DNA of 64,000 nt from Bacillota bacterium (GCA_023443025.1 JAEZWM010000049.1:82233-146232), one strand, 5' to 3'. Shown: positions 16,418-26,071, numbered from the stretch's first letter. The notes: generated by a model not told the origin, from the letters alone. Made by a program: numbers and translations.

Positions 16418-17271
16418 TTATTGACAGATTAGTTGATAGGGTAAGTGAAAGAGGTTTTGTTTGTGTTGGCTTAGATACTGATTATGAATATGTTCCTGAA
16501 AGTATGAGAAAAAATGCATCCATGACCGATGCTATGTTTAGGTTTAACAAAGAAATTATCGATGCAACATATGATATAGCAGGTATCTACAAGCTTCAAA
16601 TCGCTTACTATGAAGCTTATGGTATTGAAGGTATGCAATGCTATGTAAAGACATTAGAATACCTAAAAGAGAAAGATTTGCTATCTATTGGTGATGTCAA
16701 AAGAGGAGATATAGCAGCGACTGCGAAGATGTATGCTAAAGCTCACTTCGAATCCGAGTTTGCAGTTGATTTTATAACTTTAAATCCATATATGGGTTAT
16801 GATAGCATAACACCCTATCTTCCGTATCTTGAATCCGGAGAAAAAGGTGTCTTCACATTGTTAAGAACATCAAATCCAGGAGCTAAAGATATTGAATACC
16901 TTGAACACGAAGGAAGACCACTGTATTATACAATTGGAGATAATCTTGTAGAGTTGGGAAAAAATAGTATAGGAAAATCCGGATACTCGGCATTAGGACT
17001 GGTTGTTGGTGGTACTCATTCAGAAGAAGCTATTGAAATTAGAGAACGTTACAAAAATTCCTTCTTCTTAATACCTGGTTACGGTCATCAAGGTGCAAGT
17101 AGTGAAGATATAAGAAACTATCTGAATGACTTTAATGGAGGTGTTGTAAACTCATCTAGAGGGATTATTACAAATTTTAAAAAGCACGAAGATGGAGACT
17201 CAAAAGTAGGGGAGTATGCTAGAGAAGCAACCCTTATTATGAGGGAGGATATCTATGGTAAAAAAAGATAG
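16414..17271 (+). CDS. pyrF: Orotidine 5'-phosphate decarboxylase, subfamily 2
   Basis: PyrF converts OMP to UMP, the last step of the pathway. The 285-residue size marks the longer subfamily 2 (about 230 is usual for subfamily 1). The catalytic core is DVKRGD at 94-99 with Lys96. N-terminal CVGLDTD, central GVFTLLRTSNPGA and C-terminal FFLIPGYGHQGA with NSSRGI match the subfamily. It overlaps pyrC by 4 nt and pyrK by 17 nt. Confidence 0.96.
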   Translation: MIIDRLVDRVSERGFVCVGLDTDYEYVPESMRKNASMTDAMFRFNKEIIDATYDIAGIYKLQIAYYEAYGIEGMQCYVKTLEYLKEKDLLSIGDVKRGDIAATAKMYAKAHFESEFAVDFITLNPYMGYDSITPYLPYLESGEKGVFTLLRTSNPGAKDIEYLEHEGRPLYYTIGDNLVELGKNSIGKSGYSALGLVVGGTHSEEAIEIRERYKNSFFLIPGYGHQGASSEDIRNYLNDFNGGVVNSSRGIITNFKKHEDGDSKVGEYAREATLIMREDIYGKKR

Positions 17272-17986
17272 TTATGTGGTAGCAGAAATATTATCAAATG
17301 ATAGAGTTGGAGACAATGTTTATAAGCTTGTATTAAAGGGAGATTTTCAAGGACAGCCCGGACAGTTTTATATGTTAAAAAGCTGGGACTTACACCCATT
17401 ATTATCAAGGCCGTTCAGCATATGTGATATTACAGCAGATACAATTAGTTTTTTGTATCTTGTAGTAGGATCTGGAACAGAATTATTAAAAGACTTACAT
17501 TCCGGAGACAGTATATCGCTACTTGGACCACTTGGCAACGGCTTTAAACTTGGTAATTTTAAGAAAATTGCAATTGTAAGTGGTGGGATTGGAATAGCTC
17601 CTATGCTTTATCTTGCAAAAAGACTAAATTGTAAAATTGATTTATATGCGGGTTTTAGAGATTATGATTATTTTATCAACGAGATAAGCCCATATGTTGA
17701 TAATATATACTTGTCATCAGATACCGGCGCGGTAGGTAGTCATGGTAATGTTATTGAGATATTTAATGATGAGTATGATCAAGTATTTGCTTGTGGTCCA
17801 AATCCCATGTTAAATGCTTTAAAAGAAAAAGGGAGTCAAGATAAAATACAAATTTCGCTTGAAAGCCATATGGCTTGTGGGATTGGAGCTTGTTTAGGTT
17901 GTACAGTTAATACAAAAGAAGGAATGAAAAGGGTCTGCGTAGACGGTCCTGTATTTGTTTCCTCGGAGGTGCTATTTGATGCTTAA
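17255..17986 (+). CDS. pyrK: Dihydroorotate dehydrogenase electron transfer subunit
   Basis: PyrK carries FAD and a [2Fe-2S] cluster and passes electrons from the PyrD flavin to NAD. Over 243 residues I see the FAD-binding RPFSI near 52-56, the nucleotide-binding GGIGIAPML at 110-118, and cluster ligands Cys208, Cys213, Cys216 and Cys228 (CX4CX2CX11C). The start follows GAGGGAGGAT within the pyrF end. Pairing with class 1B PyrD immediately downstream is the expected arrangement. Confidence 0.96.
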   Translation: MVKKDSYVVAEILSNDRVGDNVYKLVLKGDFQGQPGQFYMLKSWDLHPLLSRPFSICDITADTISFLYLVVGSGTELLKDLHSGDSISLLGPLGNGFKLGNFKKIAIVSGGIGIAPMLYLAKRLNCKIDLYAGFRDYDYFINEISPYVDNIYLSSDTGAVGSHGNVIEIFNDEYDQVFACGPNPMLNALKEKGSQDKIQISLESHMACGIGACLGCTVNTKEGMKRVCVDGPVFVSSEVLFDA

Positions 17987-18875
17987 GACAAATATCTGTG
18001 GTATTGAATTAAAAAACCCTGTAATTGCTGCTTCAGGAACATTTGGTTTTGGAAGAGAATTCGAGCCTTATATAGATTTGAATGAGCTTGGCGGTATTTC
18101 TACAAAGGGACTTACTTTTGTATCTAAACAAGGAAACACTGGTCAAAGAATACATGAAACTCCTGCAGGGATAATGAATAGCATTGGTCTTCAAAATCCA
18201 TCTGTTAAATCTTTTATTGAAAAAGACTTAGATTTTATGAAACAGTTCTCATCAGAGATTATCGTTAATCTTGGTGGGAACAATATAGATGATTATATTA
18301 AAGGAGCGCAACTTTTAGAAGACACGGATATCAACATTATCGAGTTAAATATATCATGCCCTAATGTCAAAGAGGGTGGTATGGCATTTGGTATAAAATG
18401 TGAGTCAGCTTTTTTCGTAGTCAGTGAAATAAAAAAAGTAAGTACTAAAAAGATTATGGTCAAGCTTTCTCCAAATGCGGATGATGTAGTCAGAGTTGCA
18501 ACTGAATGTGAACGTGCAGGAGCGGATGCGCTTTCTCTTGTAAATACATTTAATGCTCTTGCAATCGATATAAAAAGAAGAAAAGCTGTATTTGATAATA
18601 TAACAGCAGGACTTTCAGGACCATGTATTAAGCCAATAGCTCTAAGAATGGTTAGAGATGTATATAGAGCTGTTAACATACCTGTAATCGGGATGGGTGG
18701 CATAATGAATGCTAATGATGCTATTGAATTTATTATGGCCGGTTCAACAGCGATCCAGGTTGGTACTGCAAATTTCATAAATCCTAATGTAATGATTGAG
18801 ATAATCCATGATATGAAAGAGTTTATGACTAGAGAAGGCATTAAAAACTTAGAAGAAATAAGAGGAATTATATAG
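17979..18875 (+). CDS. pyrD: Dihydroorotate dehydrogenase B (NAD+), catalytic subunit
   Basis: Class 1B PyrD oxidises dihydroorotate to orotate with FMN and hands electrons to PyrK. ATG 17979 is selected because GGAGGT (17965-17970) lies 8 nt upstream; an earlier in-frame codon would put that site inside the gene. The product has 298 residues. ELNISCPNV at 122-130 places catalytic Cys127, the base of class 1 enzymes (class 2 has Ser). GMGGI and the phosphate-binding GSTAIQVGTA segment are near the C-terminus. It overlaps pyrK by 8 nt. Confidence 0.97.
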   Translation: MLKTNICGIELKNPVIAASGTFGFGREFEPYIDLNELGGISTKGLTFVSKQGNTGQRIHETPAGIMNSIGLQNPSVKSFIEKDLDFMKQFSSEIIVNLGGNNIDDYIKGAQLLEDTDINIIELNISCPNVKEGGMAFGIKCESAFFVVSEIKKVSTKKIMVKLSPNADDVVRVATECERAGADALSLVNTFNALAIDIKRRKAVFDNITAGLSGPCIKPIALRMVRDVYRAVNIPVIGMGGIMNANDAIEFIMAGSTAIQVGTANFINPNVMIEIIHDMKEFMTREGIKNLEEIRGII

Positions 18876-18885
18876 GAGGATTTAA

Positions 18886-19452
18886 ATGGTAGATGCAAAA
18901 CAATTATTAATTGACAGTGATGCTTTTTTACAAGGACATTTTTTATTGTCTTCCGGGAAGCATAGTGATGGATATGTACAGTGTGCAAAACTACTTATGC
19001 ACCCTGATAAAGCAGAAAGTATACTAAGCATTGTAGCTGATAAAGTAAAAGATCTAAATGCAGATGTTGTAATAGGGCCTGCTATGGGAGGTATTATCGT
19101 AAGTTATGAACTGGGAAGACAATTATCTCTTCCGGCCATGTTTACTGAAAGAGAAAATGATATAATGACTTTAAGAAGAGGATTTACTGTTTCTCCAGGA
19201 CAAAGAGTTCTGATTGCTGAAGACGTTGTAACTACCGGTAAATCTTCCTTAGAAACTATTAAAGCGCTTGAGGATTATGGTGTTGAAGTAGTTGGCCTTG
19301 CCTGTATGGTTAATAGAAGCGGATTAAACAAAGTAGATGAATATCCTATATATTCTGCAATAGATTTAGATATTCAAACTTTTGATGAAGACTGTCCACT
19401 GTGTAATGAAGGGGTAGAGCTAGTAAAGCCAGGAAGCAGGAAAAAGTTTTAA
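18886..19452 (+). CDS. pyrE: Orotate phosphoribosyltransferase
   Basis: PyrE joins orotate to PRPP to give OMP. The 188-residue protein has the PRPP-binding motif VLIAEDVVTTGKS near 108-120 and an N-terminal FLLSSGKHSDGYVQCA segment typical of bacterial OPRTs. It is the last gene of the operon, 10 nt after pyrD, with ribosome site AGGAGGA, and a strong terminator follows. Confidence 0.96.
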   Translation: MVDAKQLLIDSDAFLQGHFLLSSGKHSDGYVQCAKLLMHPDKAESILSIVADKVKDLNADVVIGPAMGGIIVSYELGRQLSLPAMFTERENDIMTLRRGFTVSPGQRVLIAEDVVTTGKSSLETIKALEDYGVEVVGLACMVNRSGLNKVDEYPIYSAIDLDIQTFDEDCPLCNEGVELVKPGSRKKF

Positions 19453-19479
19453 AAGCCGGTTATTTAACCGGCTTTTTTA
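19451..19479. terminator. Bidirectional terminator between pyrE and sensor kinase
   Basis: AAAAGCCGGTTA and TAACCGGCTTTTTT form a perfect stem with a tiny loop and runs of A and T on both sides. It closes the pyr operon on the + strand and overlaps the stop of the minus-strand kinase gene. Confidence 0.93.
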
Positions 19480-20788
19480 GTGCGGGTAATTCAACTACAA
19501 AAGTAGTGCCTTTATTTAATTTACTTTCAACTTTTATTTTGCCATCCAAACTCTCCACCATTTTCTTGGTAATTGCCAAACCTAAACCTGAGCCTCCATG
19601 TTCACTATTACGGGAAGTGTCAACTTTAAAGAATCTATCAAAAATTTTATTTATATCTTTTTGTGGAATACCTATACCTTCGTCAATCACATAAATTTGT
19701 GCAGTATCATTAAATTTCAGGAGTCTTACTAATACAGTGTCTCCACTATCAGATGCTTTAAAGGCATTGCTTATTAAATTGTATAAAATTTGAACTACTT
19801 TGTCCGAGTCAGATTCAATAAATACATCTTCTTTTATATCTGACTTTAAAACTATCCCGTAATTGTTTGCAGTAGATGTAAGCGTTTTGTTTGTGTCTTT
19901 GATTAATTTTGATAGATCAAATACACTTTTATTAATTTTGGATAATGCAGAGCTTTCGTCAAAACTTAATTTCAACTGCTCTATTAGCTTATTTAAATGC
20001 AGGATTTCATCCTTAATACTCTTCAGGGACGATTCGTCAAGTTCCATTATTCCATCGTTAATGGCTTCTATTTGAAGTTGTAAATTTGTCAGCGGAGTCC
20101 TTAGCTCATGGCTTATATCCTGAGCATATTGTTTTCTTAATAGTTCTTGTCTATTAAGAGAATCTCCTAAGTAATTCATATTATCTATCAAGTCTGATAG
20201 TTCTTTTATATCTGTTTTTAATGGAACATGTTCATATTTCTCATTTTTGTAATTCATAGCTAACTTCCTGATATCATTAATGGAATTGCTCATCCTTTTT
20301 GATATAAAGATCGATGCAATCAAACCGGAGAGTATTGCAATTAAACCTGCAATTATAAGTGAGATAAAAATATTGTTTTTAAAACTTTTCGCTATATCAT
20401 CGAAAAAACCATCATTGTAGTATGATATGTTTAAACTGCCTATTAACTTTTCTCCTTCTTGTATTCCGTAGGATTTTTGAATTATTTCCTTATCTTCGAG
20501 TAATGGGTTAAATTTTTCTAGTGACTGGCCATTTTCGTCAAAAACTTCTATTTCTATGTCTTCCATTAATGCATAGGTCCCTAAACTGGCAGATAGTGTG
20601 TTTATGTCACTTTTTTTTAGTAATAGAGCTATTTGTGACTTGATTTGCTCAAATCTTTCTTCCCGTACATTCGATAAATAAGAATTGAAATTTTTATCAA
20701 AAATAAAATTAAACAAAATTCCTAAAATTACAATTACGATCAGTATGCTTTGGAGCATGTATAATAATAACTTATTTCTTAGTTTCAT
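19460..20788 (-). CDS. Sensor histidine kinase next to uppP
   Basis: Membrane kinase of 442 residues. Transmembrane helices lie at about 6-29 and 140-163 with an extracytoplasmic domain of about 110 residues between them; a HAMP segment follows. The phospho-acceptor is His227 in DISHELRTPLTN, and the ATPase has NLISNAFKAS, DEGIGI, a RFFKVD segment and SGLGLAI. Its start overlaps the regulator stop by 4 nt. The gene pair is divergent from uppP, which hints at envelope stress as input, but the ligand is unknown. Confidence 0.95.
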   Translation of the reverse strand: MKLRNKLLLYMLQSILIVIVILGILFNFIFDKNFNSYLSNVREERFEQIKSQIALLLKKSDINTLSASLGTYALMEDIEIEVFDENGQSLEKFNPLLEDKEIIQKSYGIQEGEKLIGSLNISYYNDGFFDDIAKSFKNNIFISLIIAGLIAILSGLIASIFISKRMSNSINDIRKLAMNYKNEKYEHVPLKTDIKELSDLIDNMNYLGDSLNRQELLRKQYAQDISHELRTPLTNLQLQIEAINDGIMELDESSLKSIKDEILHLNKLIEQLKLSFDESSALSKINKSVFDLSKLIKDTNKTLTSTANNYGIVLKSDIKEDVFIESDSDKVVQILYNLISNAFKASDSGDTVLVRLLKFNDTAQIYVIDEGIGIPQKDINKIFDRFFKVDTSRNSEHGGSGLGLAITKKMVESLDGKIKVESKLNKGTTFVVELPALKKPVK

Positions 20789-21477
20789 ATAGAATCACCT
20801 GTTTTGTAACCAATACCATAAACTGTCTTAATAAATTTTGGATCCCTAGGATTTACCTCCATTTTTTGTCGAATATTCTTAATATGTGTATCAATCGCTC
20901 TATCAAATGCGTCATACTCGTCACCAAATGCTATGGATATTATCTCTTCTCTTGTAAATATCTTTCCGGGTTTTGAGTATAGTACTTGAAGAATATTAAA
21001 TTCATTGTTTGTTAGTGAAATTTCTTCTCCATTAACTTTACAACTATAATTATCGTTATTAATAATCAGCTGTCCATTATAAAAGCTCTGAATGTTTTTA
21101 TCATTCTCAGTCTTTTTGGTTCTTCTAAGTACCGCTTTTACTCTTTCAATTAATTCCTTTGGACTGAATGGTTTGGTTACATAATCATCAGCACCTAGTT
21201 GAAAGCCTTCTATTCTATCAATTTCATCGACTTTAGCAGTTACTAGTATGACAGGGACATCACTTATTTGTCTTATGGTTTTCAAAACCTCTTCTCCACT
21301 AATAATAGGTAGCATTCTATCCAATATAACTAAATCTATATCGTTTGTAGTGAATTGCTTAAGTGCTTCATCTCCATTATAAGCCGGAATAACATTGTAA
21401 TTCTCTTTTTCCAAATAAGAGCTAATGATTGATGAGATACCTTTTTCGTCTTCTACTAATAAAATTTTTTTATTCAT
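20785..21477 (-). CDS. OmpR-family response regulator next to uppP
   Basis: A 230-residue transcription regulator. The receiver domain has the acidic pair EDE (9-11), phospho-acceptor Asp53 (VILDRMLP), Thr in LVTAK and Lys in VTKPF. The winged helix begins near 135, with LTNNEFNILQVL and the closing TVYGIGYKTGD. A ribosome site AAAAGGTGATCAA precedes the ATG. The 73-nt gap to uppP contains an inverted repeat inside the uppP promoter, so uppP and this operon are natural target candidates. Confidence 0.95.
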   Translation of the reverse strand: MNKKILLVEDEKGISSIISSYLEKENYNVIPAYNGDEALKQFTTNDIDLVILDRMLPIISGEEVLKTIRQISDVPVILVTAKVDEIDRIEGFQLGADDYVTKPFSPKELIERVKAVLRRTKKTENDKNIQSFYNGQLIINNDNYSCKVNGEEISLTNNEFNILQVLYSKPGKIFTREEIISIAFGDEYDAFDRAIDTHIKNIRQKMEVNPRDPKFIKTVYGIGYKTGDSI

Positions 21478-21501
21478 TTGATCACCTTTTATAATTTTTC
21501 C

Positions 21502-21530
21502 TTAACATATAATTTATCATATGTTATTAT
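21502..21530 (+). promoter_or_regulatory. uppP promoter with internal inverted repeat
   Basis: TTAACA (21502-21507) and TATTAT (21525-21530) are spaced 17 nt. Between and overlapping them, TAACATAT (21503-21510) and ATATGTTA (21519-21526) form an 8-bp inverted repeat with an 8-nt centre. A dimeric regulator bound there would cover the promoter. Whether the adjacent response regulator binds is inference. Confidence 0.6.
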
Positions 21531-21550
21531 ATCACTTATGAGGTGATATT

Positions 21551-22420
21551 ATGGACTTTATTAGAGTTATTTTATTAGGTATCATAGAAGGGTTAACTGA
21601 ATTCCTTCCAATCAGTAGTACCGGACACCTAATTTTAGCAGATCAATTTATTAAACTTTCTCCTGAAAACTTTTCGAATGCATTTAAAGTTATCATACAA
21701 TTAGGAGCAATACTTTCGGTAGTTGTTGTTAGTTTTAATAAATTAAATCCTTTTTCTAAAAACAATTTTTCTAACAAATTAAAAGATAATTATAATAAAT
21801 TAAATCCACAGTCTAAGGTTTATTATCTTTTTAAATTTCGAAACAAAGAAATTATTGATCTTTGGAAAAAAATCCTGATTGCATTAATACCAGCGGTAAT
21901 CCTTGGGTTATTATTTGATGATCTAATAGACAAGTATTTATTTAGTCCTATTGTTGTTGCTATTATGCTAATTTTTTGGGGAATCATAATTATTATTATA
22001 GAGAATAAAGATAAAAATAGAATTCCATCAATTGAATCATTTGATCAAATGGGGTATAAAGTAGCATTTTTAATTGGTCTTTTTCAATGTCTGGCACTTA
22101 TACCGGGAACGTCAAGATCAGCCGCTACGATAATAGGGGCTTTGTTATTGGGTAGTAGTAGAATTATTGCAACAGAGTTTTCTTTTTATCTTGCAATCCC
22201 TACTATGGTAGGTGCAACATTATTAAAAGTTGTAAAGAATCTTGGAGGATACACACCATATCAATGGCTACTAATTCTTATTGGATCCGTAGTATCATTT
22301 GTAGTTGCCTATATTACGATTAAAAGATTTTTAAATTATGTAAAAAACAGGGATTTTAAAATATTTGGATATTATAGAATCATAATTGGGATATTGGTTA
22401 TTTTATTAATAATGATTTAA
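21551..22420 (+). CDS. uppP: Undecaprenyl-diphosphatase
   Basis: UppP (BacA) dephosphorylates undecaprenyl pyrophosphate at the membrane, recycling the lipid carrier for peptidoglycan synthesis; extra activity confers bacitracin tolerance. The 289-residue protein has about eight hydrophobic segments. Catalytic signature 1, EGLTEFLPISSTGH, is at 13-26, and signature 2, PGTSRSAATI, near 185-195. A ribosome site GAGGTGAT lies just upstream. It is a single-gene transcript divergent from a two-component system, followed by its own terminator. Confidence 0.97.
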   Translation: MDFIRVILLGIIEGLTEFLPISSTGHLILADQFIKLSPENFSNAFKVIIQLGAILSVVVVSFNKLNPFSKNNFSNKLKDNYNKLNPQSKVYYLFKFRNKEIIDLWKKILIALIPAVILGLLFDDLIDKYLFSPIVVAIMLIFWGIIIIIIENKDKNRIPSIESFDQMGYKVAFLIGLFQCLALIPGTSRSAATIIGALLLGSSRIIATEFSFYLAIPTMVGATLLKVVKNLGGYTPYQWLLILIGSVVSFVVAYITIKRFLNYVKNRDFKIFGYYRIIIGILVILLIMI

Positions 22421-22452
22421 AAGAGCTTAGAAAAATCTAAGCTCTTTTTTGA
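22421..22452. terminator. Terminator between uppP and ppdK
   Basis: AAGAGCTTAGA (22421-22431) pairs with TCTAAGCTCTT (22436-22446), followed by TTTT on the + strand; A-rich sequence on the other side lets it serve the minus-strand ppdK transcript too. Confidence 0.9.
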
Positions 22453-22460
22453 ATATTTCA

Positions 22461-25085
22461 TTATTCTTGTGATTTTAAATGGCTTTGTGCTGCTGCAAGT
22501 CTAGCAATCGGTACACGGAATGGGGAACAAGATACATAATCTAATCCAATCTTGTTGAAGAATTCAATAGAAGCAGGATCTCCACCATGTTCACCACATA
22601 TTCCTAAATGGATGTCACTTCTAGTTGATTTACCTTTTTCTACTGCCATTTCCAGTAATTGACCTACACCTGATTGATCTAAAGTTTCAAATGGACTCTT
22701 TTCTAAAATGTTTTTTTCTACATAATCCGATAAGAATTTACCTGCGTCATCTCTAGAAAAACCAAAAGTCATTTGAGTCATGTCATTTGTTCCAAAACTA
22801 AAGAATTCAGCATGTTCTGCTATTTCATTTGCAAGAAGTGCCGCTCTAGGAACTTCAATCATAGTACCAATCTTATGAGTGATTGTATCTGAGTTTTCTT
22901 CGAAAACTGAAGCAATTTCATCTACTATCTCATTCTTAACAAAGTCAAGTTCTTTTACATCGCCAACAAGTGGAATCATTATTTCTACGACTGCTTCGAT
23001 GTTCTCAGATTTTAGTTGTAGTGCTGCTTCCATAATAGCTCTTGCTTGCATTCTGTAAATCTCAGGATAAGTTACAGCAAGTCTACAACCTCTATGTCCA
23101 AGCATTGGGTTAACTTCTGCAAGTTCTTTCGCTGTATCCATTATCTCATCTTTATCAATGTTTAGGTCAGAAGCGAGTTTTAATAAATCCTCTTTAGAAG
23201 ATGGTATGAACTCATGAAGTGGTGGATCTAGTAGTCTGACAGTAACGGATTTTCCTTGCATAGTTTTAAATATATGATAGAAATCATCCCTTTGAATAGG
23301 AAGAATTTTCTCTAAAGCTTTTTGTCTTACATTTGCATCTTTTGCAAGAATCATTTCTCTAACTGCAAGTATACGATCTTCTTGGAAGAACATATGCTCA
23401 GTACGGCAAAGTCCAATTCCTTCTGCTCCAAAATTAAGTGCAACTTCTGCATCTCTAGGAGTGTCAGCATTTGTTCTAACTTCTAGCCTCTTAAGTTCAT
23501 TGACCCACTTCATAAAAGTTTCAAAACTTCCGGCTAATTCAGGATCAACTTTTTTGATTTCACCAGCATATACATATCCGGTAGTACCGTCTAAAGAAAT
23601 TAAGTCGCCTTCTTTGAAAACTTTATCTCCGGCTCTCATAATCTTTTGTGCTTCATCAACTCTTAGTTCATTAGCACCTGCGACGCAGCATTTACCCATT
23701 CCACGAGCAACTACTGCTGCGTGAGATGTCATACCGCCTCTTGAGGTTAGTATACCTTGAGCTATTATCATACCTTCTATGTCTTCAGGTGAAGTTTCTT
23801 GTCTAACTATAATTACTTTTTCGCCTCTCTCAACAGCCTCAACTGACTCTTTGGAACTAAAGTATATTCTACCTGAAGCAGCTCCCGGAGATGCTGCTAA
23901 GCCCTTTGTTATTACTTCACTTGTTTTTAATTCTTCAGCATCAAAGTTAGGATGTAGTAATTGAGATAGGGAATCAGGCTCTATTCTCATAATAGCTTCT
24001 TCTTTAGTTATCAAGCCTTCGTTTACCATATCTACGGCTATATTTATTGCTGCCTGTGTAGTTCTTTTACCATTCCTAGTTTGAAGAATATAAAGTGTTC
24101 CGTTTTCTATAGTGAATTCTAAGTCCTGCATATCTCGGTAGTGCTTTTCTAGTTTTTCAGACGTTTCGTGGAACTGTTTATAAACTTCAGGCATAACTTT
24201 ATTAAGCTCATGAATTTCTTCAGGTGTTCTAATTCCAGCTACCACATCTTCACCCTGTGCATCAACTAAAAACTCACCAAATAGTTCATTTTCACCTGTT
24301 GCCGGGTTTCTCGAAAATGCAACACCCGTTCCTGACGTATTTCCCATATTACCAAATACCATGGATTGTATATTAACAGCAGTTCCTAAGTCATCAGGAA
24401 TTTCATGAAGTCTTCTATAAATTCTTGCCCTTGAGTTGTTCCAGGATTTAAATACTGCTTGTGTGGCAAGATAGAGCTGATCTAATGGATCTTGCGGGAA
24501 TGGTTCACCGATTTCTCTCTCGTATATTTTTTTGAATTGTTCAACGATATTTTTTAAATCATCAGCACTTAAATCAGTGTCTTTCTCAGCTCCAACTTTC
24601 TCTTTAACTTCTTCAAGAACCGAGTCAAAAAAAGATTTTGGTACATCCATAGCTACATCAGAAAACATTTGAATGAATCTTCTATAAGAATCATATGCAA
24701 ATCTTTCATTTCCGGTGGATTTAGCAAGGCCAACAACTGCATTGTCATTTAGACCTAGATTAAGAATAGTATCCATCATACCTGGCATAGAAAATACAGC
24801 ACCTGACCTAACTGAAAATAGTAACGGGTTATTCTCATCAGCGAACTTTTTACCAATTAATTCTTCAGTGTCGTGAATATGCTCTTTGATCTCTTCTTTC
24901 AATGCGTCCCAAATAACTTCGTCCTCTTCATAAAACCTATTACATGCCTCTGTAGTAACAGTGAATCCTGGAGGGACGTTTAGACCTAAGTTAGTCATCT
25001 CTGCCAGATTTGCACCTTTACCACCTAGAAGTGACTTCATGTCCTTATTGCCCTCTTTAAAATTGTAAACATATTTTTCTAACAT
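22461..25085 (-). CDS. ppdK: Pyruvate, phosphate dikinase
   Basis: PPDK interconverts pyruvate, ATP and phosphate with PEP, AMP and pyrophosphate; in anaerobes it serves glycolysis and gluconeogenesis. The 874-residue length is standard. N-terminal ATP-grasp domain has GGKGANLAEM and SVRSGA; the swivelling domain carries the phospho-carrier His455 next to regulatory Thr453 (GGMTSHAAVVARG); the C-terminal PEP domain has GIGLCRTEHMF, GHRGCRL and LGICGEHGG near the end. It follows its regulator gene by 13 nt, with AGGAGGA as ribosome site. Thr453 is the residue targeted by the upstream protein's family. Confidence 0.98.
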   Translation of the reverse strand: MLEKYVYNFKEGNKDMKSLLGGKGANLAEMTNLGLNVPPGFTVTTEACNRFYEEDEVIWDALKEEIKEHIHDTEELIGKKFADENNPLLFSVRSGAVFSMPGMMDTILNLGLNDNAVVGLAKSTGNERFAYDSYRRFIQMFSDVAMDVPKSFFDSVLEEVKEKVGAEKDTDLSADDLKNIVEQFKKIYEREIGEPFPQDPLDQLYLATQAVFKSWNNSRARIYRRLHEIPDDLGTAVNIQSMVFGNMGNTSGTGVAFSRNPATGENELFGEFLVDAQGEDVVAGIRTPEEIHELNKVMPEVYKQFHETSEKLEKHYRDMQDLEFTIENGTLYILQTRNGKRTTQAAINIAVDMVNEGLITKEEAIMRIEPDSLSQLLHPNFDAEELKTSEVITKGLAASPGAASGRIYFSSKESVEAVERGEKVIIVRQETSPEDIEGMIIAQGILTSRGGMTSHAAVVARGMGKCCVAGANELRVDEAQKIMRAGDKVFKEGDLISLDGTTGYVYAGEIKKVDPELAGSFETFMKWVNELKRLEVRTNADTPRDAEVALNFGAEGIGLCRTEHMFFQEDRILAVREMILAKDANVRQKALEKILPIQRDDFYHIFKTMQGKSVTVRLLDPPLHEFIPSSKEDLLKLASDLNIDKDEIMDTAKELAEVNPMLGHRGCRLAVTYPEIYRMQARAIMEAALQLKSENIEAVVEIMIPLVGDVKELDFVKNEIVDEIASVFEENSDTITHKIGTMIEVPRAALLANEIAEHAEFFSFGTNDMTQMTFGFSRDDAGKFLSDYVEKNILEKSPFETLDQSGVGQLLEMAVEKGKSTRSDIHLGICGEHGGDPASIEFFNKIGLDYVSCSPFRVPIARLAAAQSHLKSQE

Positions 25086-25098
25086 AATCTTCCTCCTT

Positions 25099-25920
25099 TT
25101 ATATTATTGTACTATTTGCTTTTTTGATATAATTAATTATGATATCTGCAGTCTCTTCTATAGCTTTATTAGAGACATCAATTATCGGACAGCCAATTTT
25201 CTTCATTATTACATGTGCATACTCGATTTCTTCTAATATTCTTTCTAAATTTGAGTACGATGAACCGAGAGGTAATCCTAGTGACTTAAGTCTTTCTTTT
25301 CTTATTTTATTTAAATTCTCTGGAGAATTTGTAAGTCCAACAATTTTCTTAGTTGGTATTTGGAAAAGTTCATCCGGTGGAATAGTCTCGGGTACAAGTG
25401 GGATATTTGCTACCCTATAATTTTTGTTGGCTAGATACATTGATAGGGGAGTTTTAGATGTTCTTGAAATACCAATTATTGCTAAATCTGCTATTAACAA
25501 TCCTCTTGGATCTTTTCCATCATCATATCTCACGGCAAATTCAATAGCTTCCACCCGTTTGAAGTAATTTTCATCAAGTTTACGTAGTGCACCGGGTTTA
25601 GTAGATGGAGTTAGATTTGTAGCTCTTTCAATCGCTACTATAGATGGTGTCATTACATCGACACTAATGATATTGTTGATTTCACAGAACTTTTTTATAA
25701 CATTTAAAAGTGCCTCATCGACAAGCGAATAAAACACAATATTATTATCGGTGTCGTTGATTTCATCCAATATATTATGTAAAATCGTAACCGACCTAAT
25801 ATGAGAGAACTTTTTAATATTGTGCTCTAATCCCTCAAATTGGGCTATTGAGGCTCTGACAGTTTGTTCTGCAGTATCTCCAATTGAATCGCTAAGTACA
25901 TAAATAGTTAATTGATTCAT
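25099..25920 (-). CDS. PPDK regulatory protein (DUF299 bifunctional kinase/pyrophosphorylase)
   Basis: A 273-residue member of the PSRP/DUF299 (YqfL) family. These enzymes inactivate PPDK by ADP-dependent phosphorylation of the Thr beside the catalytic His and reactivate it by phosphate-dependent removal. The N-terminus YVLSDSIGDTAEQ and the P-loop-like GISRTSKTPLSMYLA near 150-164 are family hallmarks. The gene directly precedes ppdK in the same transcript, which makes PPDK rather than PEP synthase the likely target. Confidence 0.95.
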   Translation of the reverse strand: MNQLTIYVLSDSIGDTAEQTVRASIAQFEGLEHNIKKFSHIRSVTILHNILDEINDTDNNIVFYSLVDEALLNVIKKFCEINNIISVDVMTPSIVAIERATNLTPSTKPGALRKLDENYFKRVEAIEFAVRYDDGKDPRGLLIADLAIIGISRTSKTPLSMYLANKNYRVANIPLVPETIPPDELFQIPTKKIVGLTNSPENLNKIRKERLKSLGLPLGSSYSNLERILEEIEYAHVIMKKIGCPIIDVSNKAIEETADIIINYIKKANSTII

Positions 25921-26026
25921 ATACTACCTCGCTTTTTTTAAATATTTCTATTAATTATATTATACACTAATACACTAAATATGAACAGTTATCTAGCTGA
26001 TTCTATCATCTATTTTTTTATAATTC

Positions 26027-26055
26027 TTGACATTTATATTTGTGAATACTATACT
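26027..26055 (+). promoter_or_regulatory. Strong sigma-A promoter of the valS T-box operon
   Basis: TTGACA (26027-26032) and TATACT (26050-26055) are separated by exactly 17 nt. Transcription should begin near 26062, just ahead of the T-box stem I. Confidence 0.85.
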
Positions 26056-26071
26056 TAAATTATAATTTGAT

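Noticed and set aside
18293..18988. 231-codon open frame on the minus strand inside pyrD and pyrE
   Set aside because: It is antisense to pyrD with all its motifs intact, has no ribosome site, and reads as the complement of conserved coding sequence.
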